Positions 45,801 to 57,800 of a stretch of DNA of 64,000 nucleotides are shown piece after piece. Source of the DNA: Muricea muricata (lineage: Eukaryota > Cnidaria > Anthozoa > Malacalcyonacea > Plexauridae); the NCBI GenBank assembly GCA_963855995.1, contig OY979719.1:6262001-6326000 (forward strand), written 5' to 3'. A program made the position numbers and the translations under genes. The notes beneath the pieces were generated by a model. That model was not told the origin of the DNA and did no database searches. It worked only from the letters and a program-made list of their open reading frames with translations. Numbering within the stretch: position 1 is the stretch's first letter; each line of letters begins with the position of its first letter.

Positions 45801-48314
45801 GACGTTCTCGACTTATTTAAGCCGCGGCCTATTTAAGCCGCGGCTTATTTTCGCTCGTATAAATGGCCCTAATGATTATCTTCTTCTGACGTATGTGAAT
45901 AAGTATCTCCCAAACTAAAATATGGAACAAGTATTGCATTGCTTAAAAAGGTTTATACTTGTGTATAGAATTCATTCAAAAACGATGGCCAGAAGTAGCC
46001 ATCCTTGATTCTTACAAAACCAGCTTTTACTAGCGTGTAATTTTAAATCGCACTGTCCAAACGAATATACTATACTCGTTTGTGTTAGTTTAATGTAGAA
46101 ATTCATTAAAAATTTTACTTTTGTTTTAGTCTTCCCATTGTAAGAGCTGCTATAAACATCTTGGTGACTCTGTGTACGCATGCGTGCTACTCTCCTGACC
46201 ACAAACTTCACGTTGAACAGGAATTTACGGAACTCATTTATGCATGTATGGATTTGTACAAGAATATCAGATCTTGCATCACTGAGCATCAAGGTAGGTC
46301 GTCAGGGGGTTTTTAGTGCAAAGATGACTTCGCGATATTTAACAAATAGATAACATTTTGCCGTTGCCTGTTCAGTTATAGATAGACGGTATGACGTCAT
46401 AATGTGGTAAGAACAAAAGTGGCTCGCGGGCCGCCTAGGCGAGTGGGTCACTGATGTTCTTACCACATTATGACGTCTATCGTGTATCTATAACTGAACA
46501 GACAACGGAAAAATGTTATCTAATTGTTTTATTTAATAAAAATGTGAAAAGTTTTGCCAAAATAAGCTTTGTAGAGCGATGAGAAGACTTTAGCACGCCA
46601 GTTGACGTGATCATGGTCTATACAAAACAAAGCACGCCATTGGCTGTCGATAATTCTAAAATTGCTGTGATTGGCTTGTCGCTGAAATGGCGTCAGCGTG
46701 CGTCTGTCCTCTAATAGATCACAGTTCTCGACCAATGAAAATCCAGAATGAACTCTGATTATTATATAATGTAGTACAGTCACTGGTCAGGCAGCTTCAA
46801 GGAAAAACTCGTCCTATTCAGGAGCAATCCATTTTAACTTTATATATTCCCTTTACACATGACGTCACACTGAGCATGTGGTGGACAAATACAAATTTGT
46901 AGATTTTCAAATAATGTAAATTTTCAGCCACTCGTGTTCTTTATTGTTTTTCACGCCATAGAGGCCTTATTGGTATTTCAGACAATGGAGGCCTTTATTA
47001 TCCGAACGTTCATGAAAAACTAAACTAAAATTTAAATTACAAAATACAAAATAGAGACTTAACATATGTTGTAAAGATTACGCAAGGTTTATTGGCAGAC
47101 AGTACTATTTATCACGACTATATTGTTATTCAAAAATTGTAAGCCATTTAACGCTAACCGTAAGTCATAATAGTGCTGTGCACCGGAGCCGGAGGGCCGG
47201 AGCCGGAGTTTTGCCCTATTTTGCCGGAGCCGGAGTTTGTTCACCTCCGGCAAAACTCCGGCAGCACTTATTTGTGCTGCAAACTTCAATCATAGATCAA
47301 CGAAAAACTAACTCCATCGAAGAAAGTAAATACAGCCTAATATGGCTTGCCACAAATATACTCAAATTATAATCATTGCATTTTATGTTATTTTTGTATA
47401 ACTGTGACGTCCGCAAGACGGTAAAGCGCGTGGAAATTTTATCTAAAAATTTCATCAAATGCTGCGGCGCTATGCTTACAATATTGTCAACATGAAAAGG
47501 TCGAATATGTGTTTTAAAGAATAACTGAAACATTACCCTCGTCAGTAACGTCTGAGAGAGTCTTTTCTTTGGCGGGTAACATTGTAACAGGAAACATTGG
47601 TAAACTTGCTTTCACTAAGTTTAATAAAAAAAGTTTTAACCACATTGACCTTGCGTCTTGTTTTGCAAATACAATACCGTGCATCATGCATATTGCAAAA
47701 TGTTAATGCGAAGAAGGCGAAGTGTTAAATAAAAAACAAAGATGGTGTTTCCGAATTTAAACTGTAAAAATTTCCAATTTTGACAAATTTCCACACAAGC
47801 CTAAAATTTTCTGCCGGAGCCGGAGTTTTTTTCCCGGAGCCGGAGTTTTTTTTGCCGGAGCCGGAGCCGGAGGTGACAAAACCGGAGTTTGCACAGCACT
47901 AATGTCATGAGATCAACCCATGATGCATTTTGGATTTTTTAATTTAGATTTTCGATGGACAATCTTTTTTGAATTAGCTGTATAATTCTCAAATATTATG
48001 GTTATCTCGTTTTCAATCGGCTACTCAGTTATTTCTCCTTTAAAATGTGAAAAATGGCAAAAAAACTGTATTTCCTGCGCACTGCCAGTAAAAACACAGC
48101 TCTTGGTCACTTGTTCGTTTCCTTATTTACTTGCACTTGACAGTAGAATCTTTAGCCTGCGTTTCCTGGCAGTAGGAACATTGAAAGAAGTTGAGCTCTT
48201 ATTTTTCATCTAGCGCTCGCCTTACAAGATCTTCTGGACATGGAGAATATTTACGAGATCGACTGGTCATCCGGTTCCGATGATGATGATGAAGAGGACA
48301 TGGTGTTGAGCTAG
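39848..48314 (+). CDS. ATRIP: ATR-interacting protein ATRIP
   Basis: Ten exons keep frame: 39848-41407, 41721-41754, 42177-42253, 42544-42632, 42699-42844, 42937-43028, 43792-43878, 44874-44959, 46130-46293 and 48214-48314. They give 811 residues (human 791). The N-terminus is an acidic amphipathic segment (FDFEDDDITDSMTVEDF) in the position of the RPA-binding checkpoint recruitment motif. A long coiled coil follows (about residues 75-170), then a basic disordered region and a C-terminal helical-repeat region (LIRELVLSH, LLTLLKFPLKHLP, FLLLNLLNLS, and on through the small exons) that would bind ATR. It ends in an acidic tail (SDDDDEED). ATRIP brings ATR to RPA-coated single-stranded DNA. Exon 2 is only 34 bases with an unusual donor (GTACAG). 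Introns hold at least six inverted-repeat elements. It is convergent with PNPT1. Confidence 0.88.
43418..43768. mobile_element. TTAA-flanked palindromic element, family P copy 1
   Basis: The left end TGGCCATTCCCCAATTGGAC is inverted as GTCTAATTGGGGAACGGTCCA on the right, between TTAA tetranucleotides (43414-43417, 43769-43772). Arms are similar along nearly the whole length (TTTTGTATTACGC / GCGTAATACAAAAG). A copy is at 56468-56832, and a diverged relative at 49738-49965. The right end is 23 bases from the acceptor of ATRIP exon 7. Confidence 0.8.
44487..44776. mobile_element. hAT-like MITE, family H copy 1
   Basis: The ends CAGATTTGCAAAAAAGCC and GGCTTTTTGCAACTCTG are inverted. The flanks CCCCAGCT and CCCTAGCT match at 7 of 8 bases. 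The whole element matches, in reverse orientation, the one at 53751-54020 (shared TAGATGATGATCTATTCC, CTGATCTTCAGTT and others). It lies in an ATRIP intron. Confidence 0.8.
44983..45188. mobile_element. Short TTAA-flanked TIR element
   Basis: GGTCTATCTACACGATACGA on the left is inverted near the right end (TCGTATAGTGTAGATAGGCC). TTAA occurs on both sides (44979-44982, 45189-45192). It contains an inverted CGTAAAAAACG motif and has no ORF. It lies in the ATRIP intron after exon 8. Confidence 0.72.
45448..45869. mobile_element. TA-flanked TIR element
   Basis: GGGCCATTTATACGAGCGAA and its exact reverse complement form the ends, with TA on each side (45446-45447, 45870-45871). The motif TAAGCCGCGGC, in both orientations, repeats near both ends. 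The TA flanks suggest a Tc1/mariner-type enzyme. It lies in the same ATRIP intron as the 44983 element. Confidence 0.78.
46342..46528. repeat. Hairpin element in ATRIP intron
   Basis: Arms with ACAAATAGATAACATTTT, CTGTTCAGTTATAGATA and TGACGTCATAATGTGGTAAG pair with the right half. The GC-rich loop contains CGCGGGCCGCCTAGGCG. It lies in the last ATRIP intron. Confidence 0.75.
47171..47901 (+). mobile_element. hAT element with transposase remnant and CCGGAG arrays
   Basis: The termini TAGTGCTGTGCA and TGCACAGCACTA are exact inverted repeats. Both subterminal regions are packed with CCGGAGCCGGAG-type hexamers, likely transposase-binding sites. Between them, 47518-47706 is open and encodes the hallmark hAT C-terminal dimerisation segment (TSERVFSLAGNIVTG), followed by residues to a stop. 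The rest of the transposase is deleted. Flanks share GTCAT but do not form a clean 8-bp duplication. It lies in the last ATRIP intron. Orientation is given by the transposase fragment. Confidence 0.82.
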
Positions 48315-49028
48315 CTAGGCAAGATAAAAATGTCGGGAATAGGAGAAAAGACGTTTGGTTACGGAACACCAACAGAGGTAGGCGATTTTTCTGTGTGCCT
48401 GACAGAATCGTGAACGGTGTATCTGTAGGATTCTGAACACAGGATTTGTGCCGTTTAGTTGACAGCAATGCGAAAGGCAAAGTTCATTGTTGCGCTAGAC
48501 GAGCTACACATTTAGAAGGAACAAAAAATTTCTGAACCATATTTATATAAATGGACATATTTCTGTTGTTGATTCCATTAATGGAGTCAAAAATGAAATA
48601 AGGGAAATTGTTTTATATTGACATTGTTTTATATTGAACATTAAAATTTTGAAGAGAAACGTTAAGGAAAATATTATATCATACATTCGCGATATTGTGC
48701 ACGCAAGAACGTCTCGCGGTTTGTAGGTTTGTTTTTAGTTGTAATGTATAAAAACAATGTTTTTACTGTTGTTCACTCGGCATATTCTTTTCCTCCAAGA
48801 TCAAGTGTTGTCTTTCCCGTAGATAGTTAAAATTGATCAACGAGTGCTAGCCAATTGTACCGAAGTGCACCTAATCATTCCGCACGCACGCCACATGTTC
48901 ACCTCCATTTCACCTCTATTATCCCGTCATGATGTCCTGGCGTTCTTCATCCACCATATTTATCCAATGATGACCCTATACCATCCATAACTTTACCCCA
49001 TTCTTATCCACATCTTACCATCATTTTC
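48315..49028. other. Intergenic between convergent ATRIP and PNPT1
   Basis: It should contain both 3' UTRs. No gene is seen. A short region around 48830-49000 is rich in CCAT/CACC motifs. Confidence 0.5.
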
Positions 49029-51808
49029 CTATGGCGATTCTCTGTGTTCCTGACTATCCATCGTCCTACGTACGGAGTCCAACACTGACTTGTTGTAGAC
49101 CGTTTCCACTTCTCTCTCGTACTCTTGCCTTTTCGGAGCTGGCAGGATCGCCTTGCGTGATATGCGCATGCGTCCTGTGGCTGGATCACGACCAAAATAC
49201 TTCACTCTGATTGGTTGATCCACTTCTAGGCCCATCACTTCCGGGCTAAAGATCTAGACGAAGAGTACATACATAAGCATACTTCGTCTTCTCTATTCAA
49301 GTGAGAAGAATTAAAATATCCTTACCTTGCGATGGTCCAGTTGTGCGTTATGTAACAAAGCTGGAGGAACTCCAGGCAATAATTCAACCATCACACCATA
49401 AGGCCTATAAGGTATGAACACAAGATTCGGTACGCAGTAATAGGCAATTCCCATGATCGACTAAACTTTGATCCAGGCATTATGAACAAAATCCAACCTC
49501 GTTCCCAGGGCTACGTGGCCTTGGAACGTGGGGTAGTTTTCCAATATAGTTTTCCAATTTTCCTCCCAACCTCTCGGGTGCTTAATTCCTGTAATAAATT
49601 CTCCAAACATATTAGAAAATTTGGTCATGTGACATCCAGCCTTTGCCTCTGTCCACCACACGTTTCGCCGCAAAGAGGCCCTGGGAACGAGGTTGAACAA
49701 AATCTTTCACTACAGCTAAAAGAGCAACTTCAAATTAGTAAAATTGCAAAGCTTGGTGGCGAGATGTTGCAAATAACGGAAAATGTAGCCCTGCGAAGTT
49801 TGTAAATTGTGTATATATTTGTATTACGCACGGGAAAGCCTATCACATTTCAGACGAATGTTGTAGGCTTCCCCGTGCGTAATGCAAATATATACAAAAT
49901 TTGCAAGCTTCGCAAACTGCCCATTTTACAGCATTTCGCCACCAAACTTTGCGATTTTACTACCTCTCTCAGGAATTTTGTCTTGAATGACATATCATCC
50001 CGTACAACACTCACTTCATTTCCACAATTCGACCTTCGTATATCGCACCGTATTCCAATAAAGACTCAGGATCCTGCACGAAATACAAAGGTTAATAATA
50101 ATAATAACGAAGAAACAGGAAATTCGTATATTCATTCTGGTTTCTAACCGGTTTATCTTCAAGCAGTTCATCGATGATAGATCTAGCTTCTTTCATAGCT
50201 GAAGGCGATGGTGCAAAGATTGACCATTTTTCTTCCTCAAGCATATTTACAGATACACCTGCAAAATCGACATGAGTCCACACAACTCTCGGAGACATGA
50301 TCAGTCAGTTTATTACGTACCTGTGACATTTTCTAATTGCCTCACATTCATCCCCCCCGGGCCCAGAAACTGTGACCGTTTTCTTAGAGGAACATAGACA
50401 CATTCTAAAACGCAGCGAAAATATCATGTAAAGTACAGTACGGTGAAGGACAAACAGGAGTAGACGGTGGTAACTTGGTATATTCTTGGAACCCACTATC
50501 AACCGCCTTATCGCTTGATGATAAGTCAATAAGAAAGTCCACACTTAACGCACAACCTGTAAGTGGACCATTTTCTTTTGGTGTTGACCTTGCCTCCGAG
50601 ATGACCGAGTTCATTACGTCCAACACTTTCATCCTGTCATCTGAAGTAACAATTGGCAATTTCGATTAGAGATATATAGTTTATAACAAGAATTGCCCCA
50701 TTATTAAGCAGTAAAAAATCAACTTGACGTTTGTGGATGATCACATAGAGAAGAAATGTTAAAGATGTTTATACCTGTCGCTTTGTGTATTGCTTCCTCC
50801 ACGATACGAACTGGCAAACCAGGAATTTTAAAATCTGCCTGTAAGGTAGTGAAAAGATCTTTAGGAGACAGCGCAGTGCAGAGATTGATCCACACTCTGA
50901 GCTCTATTTCACCTGGAGTGCCGTTATACCATTCCTTGTTCCTGCTATTTTGAAATCCATATCTCCCAAATAATCTTCAATACCCTGAAGAAGAAATATG
51001 TAATAGTTTATGATCGATGTAATCAACGCTTAATCATGTTAAACCAGGCATCTACCAAAATATCTGTGATCAGTTTGTACTCTCCAATATCATCTTCTGA
51101 ATCCGAGCTCGTCACCAGGCCACACGCAACTCCAGCCACGGCTTCACTTATTGGCACACCTGGAACAGTATTCTCATATTCATCAGGAATTAAAACATTT
51201 CGAAAGAAATTTCAACGTTATTTTCGCCTACCTGCATCCATCAATGCCATACTGCCACCACAAACAGACGCCATCGATGAGGATCCTTCGAACATAAAAA
51301 AACACTCGTCCTTACCGCTGTGCGGTGATCATCTCTGCACAATCTCGTTTGGTTTAACCATAAAGTTTTACCCGGTAGCGATTTTTGGTGCAGTATGCTT
51401 TACACTCCCGTCAAAGTCCTCTACCCACAAAAAATTCGAAATGATGAGGCTTGCATACTGAATGTTGTTATTATAATTATAGGCTTGATTTAAAGGAGGA
51501 AAACTCAGCGAAAAGGCTGAGAATATTACTTTACAAGTTTAACCTACAAGCGCAAGTCTTAATTTGTGTGTGAAGCAAAACTGACAGCAGTGGCAAAAGA
51601 TCAACCAATTCCGGTCAGCCTCTTCGATAACACACTAACGCACCTCCCTTGGGAAACTCTGCCTTCTCCTGCCCACCCCTGGTTCGATTAATTGGAGCAT
51701 GAGCTCTCTTACCATTGGACATCATAACTTGTGACGTGAGGCGTATGGTGAATGGAAACCCTTCAGGTACCACAGCAGCTAAAGCTTTCTCTGCTAAAGA
51801 TCCTGCTT

Positions 51809-51843
<35 letters not shown>

Positions 51844-54800
51844 CCTTGTATCACAATGTAAATCTTGAACTAAACTACTCATTTATATCGTTTACCGTGT
51901 CCAATCTCTCTTCGGGAGTTCCCAGTGGTAAAACCGATTTCGTTGTTGGAGAATGGCGGGAACTGCAAATAACAAGACAAAGGACCAGTGTCCGCATATT
52001 TTAACCAAAAACGTCATATATTGAAAAACTGAACTAAAACCTTCCAAAATATTCATTATGAAGTAATATTAATCACTTTAATATTACTTCATTTTTTTCA
52101 TGCGAGTAATATTAATCACATTGAAGCATCGACACGTAATAGAGGACGGAGTTCTGACACAATTTACTAAAATGTGAATCTTTTGCTTGCCAACCAAACA
52201 TTCAAAATGACAACAAATCCCCAATTAATCATGACCATCCGTACAAAATTTTAATTTTTAGTTATTGTTGATTTACTATTGTTGCCAACCCTTCTTTTTC
52301 AGTTTGTGCAAACTTGCGTAGGAATTTCTCAAATCAAACACATGTCGAAATTCAAGCCGGGAAAAATTCATTAACTATAGGTCCTCCAGTAGAAATCTAG
52401 CCTACGCCTTTTAACCTACGCGATGCCGGGTTCAATGCTCTCACCACTAAGCTAGTCATGTATGTGCTAAACTTAGAGTTTGAAAGAAGACTTGAAACAA
52501 TACATCAAAACTATACCTCGTAATGTAGGAAAAAGTGCTTGGTTATGTCCCTTTAAAAGACAGATTAAAGTAGTTATGGATTTCTCTTTGAAATTTGACA
52601 CGGCCATTTTTTACGTTTAATGAAGTGCACGTCATTAAATCTGGTCAAGAAATTGGCATACCCTGCAGTTTTCTCACGTCTGTTAGACTTGATCACCGGG
52701 CCAGCAGCGTCAAATGTAACAGTACAAAATACCTAGGATGAAAAATCATGGTTGCTGAAGCTTTGCGACGGATGAGATGCCGCCATCTATATCTGAGAGG
52801 TTATAACTTGAATCACACCTGTGTTTCGCCTCGTTTGAAGACAGATGACCCATGGAGAGGTTGGAATAAGTCTACACTGCATGAGATCGGCCGTAGCTCA
52901 TCGAATGATCTGCCGTCACATCTGAAGCGCGGGAGAGAATGTTAACAACTATGGCGAAAATACTCAAGAAACGTGAACATTTCATAGGGTCAGGTCGGTT
53001 CGATGTGCGATCTTTCCAAAATTAGTCCAGTTCCTTCGATATGAACGTACAAATCGTAATGTGGTCATGATTTTTTTTGTCCTGGTGTTGTGTACTCAGA
53101 TGAAAATGACGTTTGTGGCCTTACTCTGAGTTTATATCCACGCCACATAAGCTACAAAATTGGCCTGAGCACGGCTGCAATCGTACCTACGACTGTCGAA
53201 ATACTAGCCCAATGTTCAGTCAGCTGAGCTGCGCGGTCAGGTCGGTTCGAGTATGTGATATTTCGAGTCTAGTTCCTTCGATATCAACGTATAATGATGA
53301 CTTTTAGATTTTGTTTCCTACCTTGCTAAGCCAGTCAAGATATTACTCCTAAAAATTTCTTTGACTATTTTATTAAACACTGGCGCGAAAGTTTGCTGGT
53401 CAACAGGGTAGTCATCTGAAATATAGAAACGTTTCTCATGTTGGCGCAAATTCTTGAAATCTCTCTTGCTATCGTTTTTTTTCTGAATGCTTTGTCTATT
53501 TCCACACCTTTAGTTTGCTCAAATACTTTCTCTTGAATCTTTCTGATTTCTTGGTCTCGCGGAAGCTGAAACAAACAATTCAACCGGTATATACACTGGA
53601 AAAGAAGCGAAATCTTTCAACAAAACACCTTCAAACTACTTTGTTAAGCATGTTACGCTTAGTTAATCGTGTTAATATGAATACAAAGCCCCATGGTTTC
53701 GACACCCCAGTCTAGTCTCTTTATCAGGACTAATCTGATGTGTTACGCTGCAGAGTTGCAAAAAGCGTTCAACCTTCCTCCGAGCAAAATTTCAAAGTTT
53801 GCAAACCTTCCTCAAAATGTTGTAAAGTTAGGCTTTCCAAACTGAAGATCAGAATGAAAGTTGAGAATGAATCACTATTTTTTTCAGAAAGAAGGCATGA
53901 TTTCTGGAATAGATCATCATCTATTAGTGTTTAGGACACATTATGTAGTGTGTTGACATGAAATCTTCCTCACTGACTCACGGGTAATACCCGCGTGCCC
54001 GTGTCTTTTTTGCAACTCTGCTACGCTGCTCCTTATACACTTGATGGATGACCTCATTTGCTAGGAGGGTGGAAATATTCTTGTGGCAGATAGCTATACC
54101 GTCAGAGCATCTCCACCTACTCGGCAAAGGATGCCATCCCTCGAGTATAAGCGCTTTATTCAGGTTTTTCCTTTGGTTCGTTTTTTGCAGAGAAGATTGA
54201 GTTCAGGTGAAGTGCGCAGGGTCTGAAGTGGCTGCCTAGTACAGGTAGTTGAGACGGGAGGTATTATTTGAAATGAAAAGTGCTGGTCCAGAGTATTGTA
54301 TGTTTCTTCTTAATTCTCGGGTTTCCAGCTGAAAAAATAATATGTTCGAGACGAATTTAACATAAGGTTTTGGTGAGATGAACAGACTGAGTTCCAAAAC
54401 TCAATTCAAAAATGAGTTTTAGGGCCGTTTTACAATTCCAAAGAGCAGCTTTGCAATATTAGATCACCCCTGATGAAGACACTATGAAGACACTAGGTGT
54501 CGAAACGTCGTTGGGTCGTAAATGCACTTCGATCAGGCTTTGTATTCACGTAAACATAACCACAGTGGAGAGCGTAACATGATTATTATTTGGTTTATAC
54601 TGTGAACCAATTAACTTCGTACCTTTGTTAATGTTGAATCTAGGAATACTTCACGAATTGCAACTTCTGATAATCTAAACATATTCACACAATAAGGCAT
54701 CGTTTTGAAATTCCCACGGTGGCAATGTACGTCGGTGGGTTGTCATATGGTTGGTTCTTATATGGTTGATTGTTATAGCTGTACTCACACGTGACAATAC

Positions 54801-57800
54801 CTACTCTCTAACACGCTGCGTTAATTCCTCTGGCCCTGTTTGCTGTAAACTGTAAGTTCTTTTCTCTTTTCCTTCTTGACTTTGCAGTTCTTTAAGTACA
54901 CTGATTATCGACTGACACTAAAATAGAAATGCCATATAGGATTTTGTAATACACGGTGTCCCCAAAAACGTATTTATTCTGAAATCGAATCAGTTGAATG
55001 CCTTGTCACTAACGCTGAACGCACAAGTGTATTAAAAGTATAACTTTTGAAATTAAGTTTAAGTCTGTTGATATTTGAACAGCTATCTTACTTCCCATCC
55101 TGCATTTGACACTTTCATGAACTCAGTTAATAATTGCTCAGGCAATTAGATTAGTAAAAGCCTGGGTCAAACTGTTGCAATAGTGTCATGTAACTTTGTG
55201 TTAACGGGTGGTGACTGTTTGACAACCTTGGTGCATAATGTTGTATGGTGTTGCATTATATTGCAAATGATTTGACTTTGATCTTTGACTTTTGCAGCAA
55301 AATTTGTTCGTTGGCTGTATATTAACCAACAAAGTTGCATGATGTTGCAAAGACATGTTGCAGTGGTGTGATGAAGGCTTCACAATAAGTGAATATGAAA
55401 TTTGACCACCTAAGGGGGTCACCCTATACAATGAACATGTCTTGTACCTCTGTGTGGCCTTTCATAATAGCCTCAACCATTCTGTCGGTGGCTACTTCTT
55501 TGCCACTTCCTTCCAACATAACTGAACACAAGAAAGCTTATTTATTATATCCACTGTTTTGTTATATGTGCAAATGTTGTAACCATAAAATGTAACCATA
55601 TCTAAAAGTGCAATGCCTACCAACTCTCTGTTCAGTGCTTGCAACAACAAGATTTAAACTACTTTGTTGTAACTGTTGCTTTGTTGGGTTAATAATCAGT
55701 TCACCGTTAATGTCACCAATACGGACAGCACCTAAAGATACAAGAGTGCCAAATGTTGCATGAATGCAGGGCTCAGTGAGACACAGTTATGAATTAAAAT
55801 ATTTAGCATTCAGGTCAATTATCAATAATCCATAGTAAACTGCTTACCCACTGGACCATTCCAAGGGATATCAGAAACACATAACGATGCAGAAGCTGAA
55901 AATAAATATCAGTTTATGGTTGGTGGTTTTTGCTTGCAACAGTTTTTAGGTTTTTAAAAAGATGAAAGTTAAGAGAGAGGTCAGTGAATAGACCTTAATA
56001 TGATGACTGAAAGTTAAAAATTATCTGAAAAGAAATTAATTGGTTTCCTTCTAACCAGCATTTATACCAAGAACATCTGGATTATTTTCGCCATCTGCAG
56101 CCAACACTGTGCATATTATCTAATTGAACAAATTAATTTCTTTCAATTTTTCTTCTTAAATGTTTCTTTAAAAAAACAGCCTTTTGGTGATCTTACCTGG
56201 GTTTCATTGTCGTATCCCTTTGGGAATAACGATCTTACTGATCTGTCTATGGCATATTACAAACAATCATATTAAATTTACAGTGACATGCAATTTATTT
56301 CAATTAAATATTCACAGTTTCAGGTTAACTAAAACTGCAGTGTTTCATTATAGTTTTAGTCAAACCTGGGAACTATGATTTCACTAACATATCTCAAGCT
56401 TGATCTACACTTGTCAAAAGAATTGCAGATTTTCTCGTTTTTCTGACAAATATGCAATGGTATAGAATGGACCATTCCCCAATCAGACAAACTTTTAAAT
56501 TTGAAAACAATTTTAGCACAGTTGGAAAGAGCTGTCTAAATTTAGTGAAATTGTGAAGTTTGGTTGCAAAATATTGTAAAATGTGGAAATACAGTCGTGT
56601 AAAGTTTGCAAATTTTGTATACTTTTTATTACGAACGGAAAAGCGTTACCACTTTAGGGAAATGTGTAATACAAAAGTATACAAAATTCGCAAACTTTAC
56701 ATTACTATATTTTCAATAGTTTACAATATTTTACAACCAAATTTCACAATTTCACTAAATTTAGGAAGCTCTTTCCAACTGTGCTAAAATTGTTTTCAAA
56801 TTTAAAAGTTTGTGTAATTGGGGAATAGTCCATTGATTCAATCACGTTGACCAGAAAAAGTCATCTGCAATTCTCATGACAAATGTGAACCAGGCTTTAT
56901 GTCTGGGGCCAGCTGTATGAAAGATGATTAGCATTATCCACTGGACAGTGATTTTTTCAAACACACCAAGAATATTGAAGCATTGAACCTGCAATGGTGG
57001 ATATTGATTAGCACTATATTGGTCTATCATACAACTGACTGCTAATAATTAAAACAGATAATTTTAATTAGTGAACTAATTAGGAGGAAATACCAATGAG
57101 TCTTCCTGTGAGAATTTCTTTTTCACTTGGTCCAAGATCTTTTCTTTTATAATTACTCGGTATAAAACCCATAGCGGCTGCTTTCTCTTGGTAGTCAACC
57201 TTATGTTGTATTACAAATATTGCAAAGAAACCATACAATTACTACACTAAAGTACATAGGAAACATAATTCGAAATCAATTAGAAGTTTACCTTCAAATG
57301 AACAAAATCACTTTCAATTGGTTTTCTCGAACTAACGACCGTTGCAAGTACAGATGAATGATCCAACTATCAACAAATTTATCACACGTTTTCTGGTCAA
57401 TATACACTATGTTGGAAACAACTTTGACAGCAAAGCTAATCAGGGAGTGTGAGAGAAAGTTTGTAGACATTTCCAAATACCTTGACTGTTGCTGCACCAT
57501 CAGCTAACTGTGCCAGTGTCTTGGTGTCAAATGTTAACTCCCTAGATTATATTATATTAGGTTAAAACAGTAGTTTGTGTTGGATTATTGCACTCATGAA
57601 CTAAAAGTTCAGCTGTGCATTATCGTCGATTTCAGCTAACTTTTTATTGTAATACTCCGAACTTCGTTGCACAGTTTGGAAGTTCATTGCTGAGTTCAAA
57701 AGTTCGTTTCAGAATTCGCAAGCCGGTTTGTGAACAAAGGCTGTTATTGGTCCCTAAATTCAAAGAAGCCAATCAAATGCTCAGTTTGCAAACCCGCTTG

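Noticed and set aside
48199..48480. Minus-strand 93-residue ORF
   Set aside because: It overlaps the last ATRIP exon and shows no family features.
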